A stretch of DNA of 31,716 bases from Xanthomonas translucens pv. translucens DSM 18974 (GCF_000331775.1 NZ_CAPJ01000480.1:1-31716), one strand, 5' to 3'. Shown: positions 1 through 9,862, numbered from the stretch's first letter. The notes: generated by a model from the sequence alone, not told the origin. A program made the numbers and translations.

Positions 1-1168
1 CTTCGGTCGGCTGCGGCGGGGCTTCGCCCGGCTTCAGCGGAGTGACCTTGCTGCCCGGCTTGAGCCGGAACTGGCCCTCGGTGACCACCCGCTCGCCTGC
101 CTTCAGGCCCTGCTCCAGCTGCACCTGGCTGTCGCCCACTTCCACGCCCTGCCTGACCGTCTGCATCTTGACCGTGTTGTCGCCCTGCACCGCGTACACG
201 TAGTCGCCGTCGGGGCCGCGCTGCACCGCCTGGGTCGGCACCACCACGCCGCTGGCCAGCGTGCGCAGGGTCAGCCGCACGTTGACGAACTGGCCCGGCC
301 ACAGCGCGTTGCCGGGGTTGGGGAACGCGGCGCGGACCTTGAAGGTGCCGGTGTCGCTGCTGATCTGGTTGTCGATCACGTCGACCCGGCCGTCGCCGGC
401 GATCACGTGCGCGTCGGTGCGGTCCAGCGCCGCCACCGTCAGCGGTCCGGCCGCCTGTGCCTCGCGCAGGCCCTGCAGCTCGCGCTCGGCCAGGTTGAAG
501 ACCACGTAGATCGGATGGATCTGGGTGATGGTGACGATGCTGCTGCTGGTGCTGACGATGTTGCCCACGTCCACGCCGCGTAGGCCGGTGATACCGTCGA
601 TCGGGGCCAGGATGCGGGTGTACTGCAACTGCACCTGCGCCGCGCGCATCGCTGCGTCGTTGGCGGCGACCGCCGCCTCGTACTGCGCTACCTGGTTGCG
701 CTGCGTGTCCAGGTCGGTCCTGGCCACGTACTGGCGGTAGGCCGGCGCATCGGAGCGCTGGAAGGTGGAGCGGGCAGTGGCCAGCAACGCCTGGTTCTGG
801 CGCTTGCTCGCTGCCGCCTCGTCGTAGCTGGCCTGCAGCGAGCGCGGGTCGATCTGCGCCAGCAGCTCGCCCTTCTTCACTTCCTGGCCTTCGCGGAAGT
901 TCAGGCTCATCAGCTGCCCGCTCACCTGCGGATTGACCGTGACCGTGGCCAGCGCGGTCACCGTGCCGGTGGAGGTGGCGTAGATCGGCACCGTCTGGCT
1001 GCCGGCGGCGACCACCGTCACCGGGATCGGCGTGCTGTCGTCGCCATCGCCGCCCGCCGCCGCGCCGCCGCGGCCATGGCCGTGTCCGCTGCGCAGGAAA
1101 TGCGCGCCCACCAGCACCACGACCACCGCTGCGACGATCAGCAGCCCAATCTTCCAGAAACGCGACAT
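1..1168 (-). CDS. mdtA: RND efflux pump periplasmic adaptor (MdtA/AcrA-type), 3' end outside window
   Basis: This is the membrane-fusion subunit that links an inner-membrane RND transporter to an outer-membrane channel for drug efflux. Reading leftward from ATG 1168, about 389 codons lie in the window and the frame is still open at base 1. Residues 1-25 (MSRFWKIGLLIVAAVV...) form an uncleaved signal or membrane anchor, followed by a His/Gly-rich linker. Next come the first lipoyl half (VNPQVSGQLMSLNFREGQEVKKGELLAQIDP), an alpha-hairpin, the second lipoyl half (ILAPIDGITGLRGVDVGN) and a beta-barrel (NALWPGQFVNVRLTL). The order and wording closely match E. coli MdtA. GGAG lies a few bases upstream of the ATG and supports the start. 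The transporter gene(s) (mdtB/C-like) would lie past the left edge. The family call is secure; the exact pump is not. Confidence 0.9.
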   Translation of the reverse strand, partial: MSRFWKIGLLIVAAVVVVLVGAHFLRSGHGHGRGGAAAGGDGDDSTPIPVTVVAAGSQTVPIYATSTGTVTALATVTVNPQVSGQLMSLNFREGQEVKKGELLAQIDPRSLQASYDEAAASKRQNQALLATARSTFQRSDAPAYRQYVARTDLDTQRNQVAQYEAAVAANDAAMRAAQVQLQYTRILAPIDGITGLRGVDVGNIVSTSSSIVTITQIHPIYVVFNLAERELQGLREAQAAGPLTVAALDRTDAHVIAGDGRVDVIDNQISSDTGTFKVRAAFPNPGNALWPGQFVNVRLTLRTLASGVVVPTQAVQRGPDGDYVYAVQGDNTVKMQTVRQGVEVGDSQVQLEQGLKAGERVVTEGQFRLKPGSKVTPLKPGEAPPQPTE

Positions 1169-1430
1169 CCGGGGGAACTCCTGTGGCGAGGCGGGGTAGG
1201 GGACCCTCCCGCAGTGGCTGGTGCGACAAGCGGTGAAGCATATCGCCGGCACGTTGCGATTGGACCATGACTTAAGAGAGGGGGACGTGCACGCGCGGCT
1301 ATTGGCGCTGATAGCGGCAACGCACCGGCGGCGGATCGGTTGACACGGATTGCTAAGGATTTTTTCGCCGCGCCGCGGAGCCGGCCTGTAGTGAATGCAA
1401 TACATTGATTGAACGCCACACAACACCGGA

Positions 1431-2391
1431 TTGGAGATTTCCACGCCGCGCCCGCCCCGTCTGCCGTCTGCGCTGCTGCTCGCCGTCCACGCGCTGGCCT
1501 GCGCCGAGTCCGCCGAACGTCCGGACGTGGCGGCTGCGGCGGCCAGGCTGCAGCCCAAGGTGGTCCAATGGCGGCGCGACTTCCACCAGCACCCGGAACT
1601 GTCCAACCGCGAGCAGCGCACCGCGGCCGAGGTCGCCGAGCGGCTACGCGCGCTGGGCCTGAAGCCGCAGACCGGGATCGCCCACCACGGCGTGGTGGCG
1701 ATCATCAAGGGCGCGCTGCCGGGGCCGAAGATCGCCCTGCGCGGCGGCCCGCTGATGGCCGCCTCGGACCGCTTCAGCATCAAGGTGATCGGCCGCCAGA
1801 CCCACGGCTCGGCGCCGTGGAACGGGATCGACCCGATCGTGGCCAGCGCCGACCTGATCGGCGCGGCGCAGACCGTGGTCAGCCGCCGCGCCAACATTTC
1901 CAGGCAGCCGGCGGTGCTCAGTTTCGGCGCGATCAAGGGCGGCATCCGCTACAACATCATTCCCGACGAGGTGGAGATGGTCGGCACCATCCGCACCTTC
2001 GACGACGCCATGCGCCAGCAGATCTTCGCCGACCTGAAGACCGTCGCCGAGCACACCGCCGCCGCGCACGGCGCCAAGGCCGAGGCGCACGTGCCCGACC
2101 AGGACGGCAACCCGGCCACGGTCAACGCCCCGGCTGCCCAGCCTGCAGGCGGTGGTCGGCGCCGGCAACGTCTACGAGCCGCCGCTGCAGATGGGCGCGG
2201 AAGACTTCTCGTTCTACGCGCAGCAGGTGCCGTCGATGTTCTTCTTCGTCGGCGCCACCGGCCCCGGCATCGATCCGGCGACCGTGCCGAGCAACCACTC
2301 GCCGCAGTTCCTGCTCGACGAATCGGCCCTGGACGTGGGCCTGCGCGCGCTGCTGCAGGTGTTGCTGGATTATCTGGCGATGAAGCCGTGA
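1431..2391 (+). pseudogene. Decayed M20 peptidase/amidohydrolase (internal deletion plus frameshift)
   Basis: This is the remnant of an M20-family metal-dependent amidohydrolase (hippurate hydrolase/N-acyl-amino-acid deacetylase type). The N-terminus has a signal-like stretch, then the family opening VVQWRRDFHQHPELSNRE and GPKIALRGG. In intact relatives that last motif reads ALRADMDALP and is followed by roughly 120-130 residues carrying the metal ligands (HACGHD, the catalytic Glu) before GPLMAASDRF. Here ALRG runs straight into GPLMAASD, so the metal-binding core is missing. The dimerisation domain follows (QTHGSAPWNGIDPI...YNIIPDEVEMVGTIRTFD). At about 2130-2137 the frame changes and continues in the +1-type frame (LPSLQAVVGAGNVYEPPLQMGAEDFSFY) to TGA 2389-2391. 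Some residues also seem lost at the junction. The start (TTG 1431) is uncertain and there is no clear SD. A working enzyme is very unlikely. Confidence 0.85.
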
Positions 2392-2533
2392 TTGGGGGTT
2401 GGGATTGGGGAGTCGTAAAAGCGGGAAGGGTGGTGGGGAGAGCGTGCAAACCCTGGCGATTTCTTGATTCGGGTGGGCTGGCCGAGCCGGAGTTCGCACC
2501 GCGCCGCTTTTGCCAATCCCGAATCCCAATCCC
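2390..2533. repeat. Imperfect palindromic intergenic repeat (about 145 bp)
   Basis: The left arm (2390-2410, GATTGGGGGTTGGGATTGG...) pairs with the right arm (2513-2533, CCAATCCCGAATCCCAATC...) at roughly 16 of 19 positions. The inner blocks AAAAGCGG (2417-2424) and CCGCTTTT (about 2504-2511) extend the pairing. It fills the gap between the amidohydrolase pseudogene and queF. GGGATTGGG-type palindromes are familiar in Xanthomonas intergenic DNA, so it is probably a non-autonomous REP/MITE-like element. I see no terminal direct repeats. Confidence 0.6.
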
Positions 2534-2580
2534 GGCCCCATACACCTGCCAGCCACACCGCGCCCGCTACACTGGCCGGC

Positions 2581-3399
2581 ATGAACACCCCCCAGGATTC
2601 CAGTCTCGGCCGCGAAGTCGCGTATCCCTCGCAGTACGATCCCGCGCTGCTGTTCCCCATTCCCCGCGCCGGCGGCCGTGCCGAGATCGGCCTGGAGACC
2701 GCGCCGCTGCCGTTCTTCGGCCTCGACCGCTGGCATGCCTACGAACTGGGCTGGCTGGACGCGCAGGGCAAGCCCTGCGTGGCCACCGCCACGCTGCAGG
2801 TGCCGTGCACCTCGCCGCAGCTGATCGAATCCAAGTCGCTCAAGCTCTACCTCAACTCGCTCAACGCGATGCGCTTCAACAGCGCCGAAGCGGTGCGCGC
2901 CTGCATCGTCACCGACCTGTCGGCGCGGGCCGGCGCCGACGTGAGCATGGAGTTCGGCCTGCCGCCGGTGGACCCGCTGGGCGAGGGCGACTCGCTGGAT
3001 GTGCTGGACATCGCCATCGACTGCTACGGCCCGCCGCGTCCGCAATTCCTGCTGGCCGCAGCCGACGACATCGTCGAGGAAACACTGAGCAGCGCCTTGC
3101 TCAAGTCCAACTGCCCGGTCACCGGCCAGCCGGACTGGGCCACGCTGTGCGTGCGCTATCGCGGCGGCCGCATCGACCGCGAAGGCCTGCTGCGCTACCT
3201 GATCAGCTTCCGCGAGCACGCCGGCTTCCACGAACAATGCGTGGAGCAGATCTTCCACGACCTGCTGATCCGCTGCCGCCCGCAGTCGCTGCAGGTCGAG
3301 GCGCGCTACACCCGCCGCGGCGGCCTGGACATCAATCCCTGGCGCGCCACGCCCGACGTGGCCGAGCCGATCGCCTTCCACCGCGACCGGCGCCAGTAG
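2581..3399 (+). CDS. queF: NADPH-dependent 7-cyano-7-deazaguanine (preQ0) reductase, QueF
   Basis: This enzyme reduces the nitrile of preQ0 to the aminomethyl group of preQ1 in queuosine tRNA modification, in the cytoplasm. The 272-residue length fits the long, two-module (E. coli-type) QueF. The signature [11 protein letters not shown] lies at residues 83-93. The catalytic cysteine is in [11 protein letters not shown] (Cys178), with the partner Asp185, equivalent to Cys190 and Asp197 of E. coli. ATG 2581 is chosen because the protein then begins [20 protein letters not shown] as in relatives. The open frame extends further upstream through the palindromic repeat, but that part is not protein-like. 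It stands alone between the pseudogene repeat and the LysM gene, all on the same strand. Confidence 0.95.
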   Translation: MNTPQDSSLGREVAYPSQYDPALLFPIPRAGGRAEIGLETAPLPFFGLDRWHAYELGWLDAQGKPCVATATLQVPCTSPQLIESKSLKLYLNSLNAMRFNSAEAVRACIVTDLSARAGADVSMEFGLPPVDPLGEGDSLDVLDIAIDCYGPPRPQFLLAAADDIVEETLSSALLKSNCPVTGQPDWATLCVRYRGGRIDREGLLRYLISFREHAGFHEQCVEQIFHDLLIRCRPQSLQVEARYTRRGGLDINPWRATPDVAEPIAFHRDRRQ

Positions 3400-3503
3400 G
3401 CGCAGGCTGAATGGGGCCGGCGCCGTTCACGGCTGCGCGATCCGCTTTTAACAAATTCTATGCAACCGTGGCCGCATCCCATCCACGCACGGAGCCACAT
3501 GCG

Positions 3504-3797
3504 ATGAACAGCGACAAGCGCGCCGATTTTTCGGCAGTCACCGCCAAGGTGGACACCACCGCGGACATCACGCCGAAGGCGGATTTTTCCGCCGTGCAGG
3601 CGCACGTGGACACCACTGCCGAGCAGGTGCAGCAGGTCTACCTGGTCAAATCGGGCGATTCGTTGTCCAAGATCGCCAAGTTGCACTACGGCGACGGCAA
3701 CGCCTGGACCCGCATCTTCGAAGCCAACCGCGACGTGCTCGACGACCCGGACAAGATCTATCCGGGGCAGACGCTGAAGCTGCCTGCCCGCGCCTGA
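3504..3797 (+). CDS. Small LysM-domain protein
   Basis: This is a 97-residue protein. Residues 1-43 contain a duplicated element, KRADFSAVTAKVDTTAD and then KADFSAVQAHVDTTAE. Residues 44-95 form one LysM module (VYLVKSGDSLSKIAKLHYGD...IFEANRDVL...IYPGQTLKLP), the fold that binds peptidoglycan glycans or related polymers. No signal peptide or BON domain is visible, so it resembles the C-terminal half of the small YgaU/Kbp-type potassium-binding proteins without their N-terminal BON domain. ATG 3504 has GGAG 9-13 nt upstream (3491-3494), and the open frame further upstream looks non-coding. The next gene, a lipoprotein, starts 58 bp downstream on the same strand and may be cotranscribed. The function is unknown beyond the domain. 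Confidence 0.85.
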   Translation: MNSDKRADFSAVTAKVDTTADITPKADFSAVQAHVDTTAEQVQQVYLVKSGDSLSKIAKLHYGDGNAWTRIFEANRDVLDDPDKIYPGQTLKLPARA

Positions 3798-3855
3798 CCC
3801 GCGCCGCACCGCATAACCTGCGCGACCCATCATTCCATCCAAGGAGCATCACCTC

Positions 3856-4365
3856 ATGAAGATCCATTCGAAGACATTGACCTCTCCGTTGCTGCTGGCC
3901 CTGGTCGGCGCGCTCGCCCTGGCCGGTTGCAAGAAGCAGGAGCAGAGCCAGACCGCCACGCCGGATCCGACCTCCTCCGCCCCGACCGAGGCGATGCCGG
4001 GTCCGGCAGAGACAGCGCCGGCCGCGGCCACTGCCGGCACGGTGACGGTCGCCTCGGTGACCGTGGGCAACAGTGCGGGCGCCGACAAGACGGTGGCGCC
4101 GCTGAGCACGCTGAGCAGCAAGGACACCATCATCGTCTCGGTGAAAACCGAGGGTTCCTCCACCACCACCAATGTCGGCGCCAAGCTGCTGTTCCAGGAC
4201 GGCCAGACCGCCGGCGAGCAGAGCGCGACGCTGACCACGGCCGGTGCGGAAACCACCAATATCTCCTTCACCAACGCCAAGGGCTGGCCGGCGGGCAAGT
4301 ACAAGGCCGAGGTCACCGTGAACGGCCAGCCGGCCGGGACCGTGCAGGAATTCGAAGTCAAGTGA
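3856..4365 (+). CDS. Small hypothetical lipoprotein
   Basis: This is a 169-residue protein with a lipoprotein signal peptide: basic start MKIHSKTLTS, hydrophobic core LLLALVGALA and lipobox LAGC, with the lipidated cysteine at residue 25. After it comes a Thr/Ser/Pro/Ala-rich linker (about 27-60). A beta-rich domain (about 61-169) follows, with VTVASVTVGN, TIIVSVKTEG, GAKLLFQDGQTAGEQSATL and AGKYKAEVTVNGQPAGTVQEFEV. That reads like an immunoglobulin-like or CARDB-type fold, but I cannot name a family. AAGGAG at 3841-3846 precedes ATG 3856. A strong intrinsic terminator follows at 4443-4472. The protein is likely anchored in the periplasm or outer membrane. Confidence 0.85.
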   Translation: MKIHSKTLTSPLLLALVGALALAGCKKQEQSQTATPDPTSSAPTEAMPGPAETAPAAATAGTVTVASVTVGNSAGADKTVAPLSTLSSKDTIIVSVKTEGSSTTTNVGAKLLFQDGQTAGEQSATLTTAGAETTNISFTNAKGWPAGKYKAEVTVNGQPAGTVQEFEVK

Positions 4366-4442
4366 TGCGCCTCGCGTCCCGCTAAGCACACCGCAGTCAC
4401 GGATCGCGCCAGCCGACTCTCTCCCGGCCGGCGCGGCACGCT

Positions 4443-4472
4443 GGGTGCAGTCGCGAGACTGCGCCCTTTTTT
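4443..4472 (+). terminator. Intrinsic terminator after the lipoprotein gene
   Basis: The stem GGGTGCAGTC (4443-4452) pairs with GACTGCGCCC (4457-4466) over 10 bp with one T.G wobble, closing a GCGA tetraloop, and six T residues follow (4467-4472). It reads on the plus strand, ends the queF-LysM-lipoprotein direction, and separates it from the trailer end of the CRISPR array. Confidence 0.85.
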
Positions 4473-4512
4473 GTGGGCAAAGGCGATAGAACGACATATC
4501 GTCGCCAAGCCA

Positions 4513-4544
4513 GTTTCCGATCCACGCGGCCGTGAGCGCACGAC
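4513..4544 (-). repeat. Eroded CRISPR repeat beyond the trailer end
   Basis: GTTTCCGATCCACGCGGCC...GCGCACGAC still resembles the array repeat (GTTTCAATCCACGCGCCC...GACGCGAC) but with several substitutions and a small insertion. It is separated from the first recognisable repeat (4581) by 36 nt, a normal spacer length. It is therefore probably the oldest unit, decaying outside the functional array. Confidence 0.6.
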
Positions 4545-4580
4545 GACACCGGCAAGAACATGTTCTTCGAACAAATACAT

Positions 4581-7500
4581 GTTTCAACCCGCGCGATCGT
4601 GAGGACGCGACTCTTGGCGGTGCGGATCGTGGACGACAGCGCCTCCTGTTTCAATCCACGCGCCCGTGAGGACGCGACTTTATTTGGCAGGCCAACCAGT
4701 CAACCTACGGTTGTTTCAATCCACGCGCCCCTGAGGACGCGACGCCTCATGCGAGTGTGGTGCTTCTCGCTGTTCCAGTTTCAATCCACGCGCCCGTGAG
4801 GACGCGACCGGGGCGTTCCTCCACCTGGGGCCGTCGAACGTGCGGTTTCAATCCGCGCGCCCGTGAGGACGCGACCCGCATCCGGGCCGTCGATGCAGAG
4901 CTGAAACTCAAGTTTCAATCCACGCGCCCGTGAGGACGCGACGCTTTCTGTAAATCAGTTCGAACTGCGGGATTTTGTTTCAATCCACGCGCCCGTGAGG
5001 ACGCGACGCAGCAGCGCCGGCACATCGGCGTGAACTAGATTTGTTTCAATCCACGCGCCCGTGAGGACGCGACATGTACCCGCTCGCGGCTGGCATCCGC
5101 GCGGCCACGTTTCAATCCACGCGCCCGTGAGGACGCGACCTTTTTATACCTGAAAAATAAAGACAGACTAGAGCAGTTTCAATCCACGCGCCCGTGAGGA
5201 CGCGACCTCCACACGGCGGCGCTAAGGGCGACCGGGCAGCGGTTTCAATCCACGCGCCCGTAAGGACGCGACATTTCGACAACGAGTTCTGCCGCCAGCT
5301 TGATGAGTTTCAATCCACGCGCCCGTGAGGACGCGACCGGCGCAGAATCCCCGCGCAGGCGGTCGGGCTCAAGTTTCAATCCACGCGCCCGTGAGGACGC
5401 GACCCCCGGTCGCCGAGGCCGTCGGCGTCCTCGCCGGAGTTTCAATCCACGCGCCCGTGAGGACGCGACCTTTCACACGCACCGCCGAGGCGATCGTGGG
5501 GCTCAAGTTTCAATCCACGCGCCCGTGAGGACGCGACGACGGCCAGTGCCAGCGGACCCAAGCCGAGCGAGTTTCAATCCACGCGCCCGTGAGGACGCGA
5601 CCGTGAGTGGTAAGGGTAAGCTTCGGGCGAATCAGGTTTCAATCCACGCGCCCGTGAGGACGCGACCGGTGGCAGTAGGCGCTACTTCTCGGGTCCTCAT
5701 GGTTTCAATCCACGCGCCCGTGAGGACGCGACGCCCAGCAGATGACGATCGCCAACAGGCAGGACCAGTTTCAATCCACGCGCCCGTGAGGACGCGACCG
5801 CGTCGAAGTGTTCGGCGTGCCGTTGGACGCGATGTTTCAATCCACGCGCCCGTGAGGACGCGACTGCTTCAACCAGCAACTGGCACGCCAGCAAGACCGT
5901 TTCAATCCACGCGCCCGTGAGGACGCGACCCGACAAGATCGCAGTGCCAGAGAAGTTGTTGAAGTTTCAATCCACGCGCCCGTGAGGACGCGACTGGTCC
6001 TGGCACCGAGCCAGGAACTCGTCGTGCAGTTTCAATCCACGCGCCCGTGAGGACGCGACGTTTGGGGGTGCTGTACGTCGAGGGTCCTGGGCAGTTTCAA
6101 TCCACGCGCCCGTGAGGACGCGACGAAGCAGGCGGCCGAGGTGGACGCGGCGCGGAAGTTTCAATCCACGCGCCCGTGAGGACGCGACCCAATCAGCCGG
6201 GTTCAGCACGATACCGGATGCCGGGTTTCAATCCACGCGCCCGTGAGGACGCGACGGGTGGCCAGCGTCGTGCCGTGCGACTGCAACAAGTTTCAATCCA
6301 CGCGCCCGTGAGGACGCGACCTTCGTGTTGATCGGCACGGCAAACAAGCACGAACTGTTTCAATCCACGCGCCCGTGAGGACGCGACCGTGCCGATTTCT
6401 ACGCCGGGCAGCGCGTGCGCGTGTTTCAATCCACGCGCCCGTGAGGACGCGACGTCAGCAAGTGAGGGTGCGGTGGGTAGCGCAACCCGAGTTTCAATCC
6501 ACGCGCCCGTGAGGACGCGACTGTGTAATGCTGCAGATCGGCAGTTGCGGTTCTGGTTTCAATCCACGCGCCCGTGAGGACGCGACGACTGCATAGCGGT
6601 GTGCCTCAGGGTGAGTTTAAGTTTCAATCCACGCGCCCGTGAGGACGCGACGACCCTGCATCGTTGGACTGCACCGTCATTTGCTGTTTCAATCCACGCG
6701 CCCGTGAGGACGCGACCTGAAATTGTTGCCCCGCACGAACGTATCAACGGTTTCAATCCACGCGCCCGTGAGGACGCGACGAGCGCATCCGCAAGGCCAA
6801 GGGTAGCGAGTTGAAGTTTCAATCCACGCGCCCGTGAGGACGCGACATGGGACAACCCATATCTGCGCGGATCTACCGATAGGTTTCAATCCACGCGCCC
6901 GTGAGGACGCGACTACACCATACGCACCCTACCGGGTGCGTAAGTTGTTGTTTCAATCCACGCGCCCGTGAGGACGCGACGCCTGACCCAAACCCAACAA
7001 AGAGACGAATGACATGTTTCAATCCACGCGCCCGTGAGGACGCGACCCTTGAATATGCAGAAACAAACGCAGCGAAGCAAGTTTCAATCCACGCGCCCGT
7101 GAGGACGCGACGGTTCAGCATGCGGTGTGAGGTGCAGCCGTGAACGGTTTCAATCCACGCGCCCGTGAGGACGCGACCCGGATGCGGGCAAGACGACGCT
7201 ACTGTGCAGTGTTTCAATCCACGCGCCCGTGAGGACGCGACGTGCCTACACCCTGCGCGCCCATGCCGCTGGTGCGGTTTCAATCCACGCGCCCGTGAGG
7301 ACGCGACACAGGTAGTCCGCGACAATGGACTCCGAACAAGAGTTTCAATCCACGCGCCCGTGAGGACGCGACACCATCGCGTGCCCTACGTCGCCCACAT
7401 ACGTACTGTTTCAATCCACGCGCCCGTGAGGACGCGACGAGTGCGGCCAGGTAGTGATACCAGCCGAGCCAGTTTCAATCCACGCGCCCGTGAGGACGCG

Positions 7501-9862
7501 ACCTGGGCAGGTTCTCGATGGCTTCCACGGTGCCCTGTTTCAATCCACGCGCCCGTGAGGACGCGACTACGGTTTAAAGCAAAGTCACCAGAGCGCTCAA
7601 GTTTCAATCCACGCGCCCGTGAGGACGCGACACCACCTCCGCACGGATATCTACGCGGATGAGCGGGTTTCAATCCACGCGCCCGTGAGGACGCGACGCC
7701 GTCAGCCACCATGTCCTCGGGGTGTTCGTACAGTTTCAATCCACGCGCCCGTGAGGACGCGACCCCTGCTCGATTCGGACCAGCCACGGCGTCAAGGTGT
7801 TTCAATCCACGCGCCCGTGAGGACGCGACCGGTCGGTGACACCATCCCGGGCAGCTTTGGTGCGTTTCAATCCACGCGCCCGTGAGGACGCGACGCCCGG
7901 CAGTAGTCCCGCGCTTGGCGGTACCGAAGTTTCAATCCACGCGCCCGTGAGGACGCGACAGGAAGCACGTCAGAGCGCAGCGGAGCGGGAGCTGGTTTCA
8001 ATCCACGCGCCCGTGAGGACGCGACGACGCTTGCAGTGCAGCTGCGGGGCAACTATGCCGGTTTCAATCCACGCGCCCGTGAGGACGCGACGCGCGAGTC
8101 GCCGCTCTACAAGGCTGCAGACGACCTGTTTCAATCCACGCGCCCGTGAGGACGCGACAGCGACGCATCGTTGTCCTTGCCGCCCGTGATGATGTTTCAA
8201 TCCACGCGCCCGTGAGGACGCGACAAGCGCCCAGAGCTTCACACGCAGTGCCGGGTCTAGTTTCAATCCACGCGCCCGTGAGGACGCGACTGCGAGATGG
8301 CGTGCTCCTTGGGGTCAGGATGTACGTTTCAATCCACGCGCCCGTGAGGACGCGACTTTGCAATGGTTGTCGAGCGCACAGAGGTACTTGTTTCAATCCA
8401 CGCGCCCGTGAGGACGCGACCCTACGGTTTAAAGCAAAGTCACCAGAGCGCTCAAGTTTCAATCCACGCGCCCGTGAGGACGCGACTCGAAGATGTAGAC
8501 CTGCGCGGCTTCATAGCGACGGTTTCAATCCACGCGCCCGTGAGGACGCGACGATTTCCACCAGGACCACCAGGAGCGCAGCGCATGTTTCAATCCACGC
8601 GCCCGTGAGGACGCGACTTGGTGTGGTGGCACTGGTTGGCGCGCGGATTAAGTTTCAATCCACGCGCCCGTGAGGACGCGACGACATTGCCGCGTTGTTG
8701 CGACAGCGGAGCAATGTTTCAATCCACGCGCCCGTGAGGACGCGACCCCGACGCCGTATTGGCCGACGGCTCCGCCAAAGAGTTTCAATCCACGCGCCCG
8801 TGAGGACGCGACGTGTGGCCGCCGTCGGCCCGGAAGGCAAGACCACAGTTTCAATCCACGCGCCCGTGAGGACGCGACGCGCGGCAGGCGAATATGTACT
8901 TGCCGGACGTAGGTTTCAATCCACGCGCCCGTGAGGACGCGACTTAGCTCGCTGCGCCCCGCGTACTCCGAAGCGGTGTTTCAATCCACGCGCCCGTGAG
9001 GACGCGACGAGATCGCGACCGAGAACGAGGATGATTTCGTGAAGTTTCAATCCACGCGCCCGTGAGGACGCGACCTCGGGCCTTGGGTCGACCTTGTACT
9101 CACTGATCTGGTTTCAATCCACGCGCCCGTGAGGACGCGACGCCCCGGCGCGCTTGCGCGCCGAGGTGGCAGTGAAGTTTCAATCCACGCGCCCGTGAGG
9201 ACGCGACTGACATGGCGCTGCGAGCATTGACCAAGGTTCCGGTTTCAATCCACGCGCCCGTGAGGACGCGACTGTAGTGCGAGTGACCACCCGCCAATGC
9301 CGGCAAAGTTTCAATCCACGCGCCCGTGAGGACGCGACAGGCGGGTCCTGGAGACCTTGTCAACGCTCGGCGGTTTCAATCCACGCGCCCGTGAGGACGC
9401 GACCTGATGCAGCATCCCTTGTGTGTGTACTGTGAGCGCGTTTCAATCCACGCGCCCGTGAGGACGCGACAAGCTCGTTTCTGACTGTCGGGAGGCTCTA
9501 AAATGTTTCAATCCACGCGCCCGTGAGGACGCGACGCGCATCGCGCCGCACGCCCGGCAGGTTACTGCCGTTTCAATCCACGCGCCCGTGAGGACGCGAC
9601 GTAACGTATACGGACACCCTACATCGACGGCTAAGTTTCAATCCACGCGCCCGTGAGGACGCGACACTTGCGGATACGCTTCGTCTGGTGGACGACAACC
9701 AGTTTCAATCCACGCGCCCGTGAGGACGCGACCCTACTTCTCGGAAGGTGCGCTAGCGGACAAGCGGTTTCAATCCACGCGCCCGTGAGGACGCGACGCA
9801 CGATGACTTCGGAGTTCGCCCGGCAGACGCGGTTTCAATCCACGCGCCCGTGAGGACGCGAC
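4581..9862 (-). CRISPR. Subtype I-C CRISPR array, 81 repeats / 80 spacers
   Basis: I counted 81 copies of a 31-bp repeat (plus-strand form GTTTCAATCCACGCGCCC...GAGGACGCGAC) separated by 80 spacers of 33-37 nt. Transcription is on the minus strand: the reverse complement ends in GTGGATTGAAAC, the I-C crRNA 5' handle, and contains the stem CGCGUCC-UCAC-GGGCGCG that Cas5c recognises. The leader and cas2 lie at the right end. Repeats near the leader are identical. Variants lie at the left end: 4581 is degenerate, 4713 has CCCCTGAGG, 4845 has ATCCGCGCG, and 5242 has CCGTAAGG. One 33-nt spacer sequence occurs twice (7568-7600 and within 8421-8455). I could not assign targets to spacers without a search. 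Confidence 0.98.

Noticed and set aside
1340..1345. TTGACA as a promoter for the amidohydrolase
   Set aside because: It is a perfect -35 hexamer, but no convincing -10 element lies 16-18 bp downstream and the gene is dead. The rest of 1169-1430 shows nothing else I can name.
1401..1414. GATTGAAC near 1407 as another stray CRISPR handle
   Set aside because: Only 7-8 bases match, with no repeat stem and no pseudo-spacer match nearby. This is a chance-level similarity.
2122..3381. A long minus-strand ORF opposite queF
   Set aside because: It is antisense to a clear QueF and is a typical third-position GC shadow frame.
1431..3410. A 659-codon plus-strand ORF
   Set aside because: After the frameshift near 2130 it continues in the wrong frame over the pseudogene end, the palindromic repeat and queF. 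The translation there is Arg/Ala/Pro-rich noise.
4560..9853. Many short ORFs on both strands across the array with recurring peptides such as VSIHAPVRTR, FNPRARED, VASSRARGLK and RVLTGAWIET
   Set aside because: They are translations of the CRISPR repeat in different frames joined by spacer sequence, with no SD or protein character.
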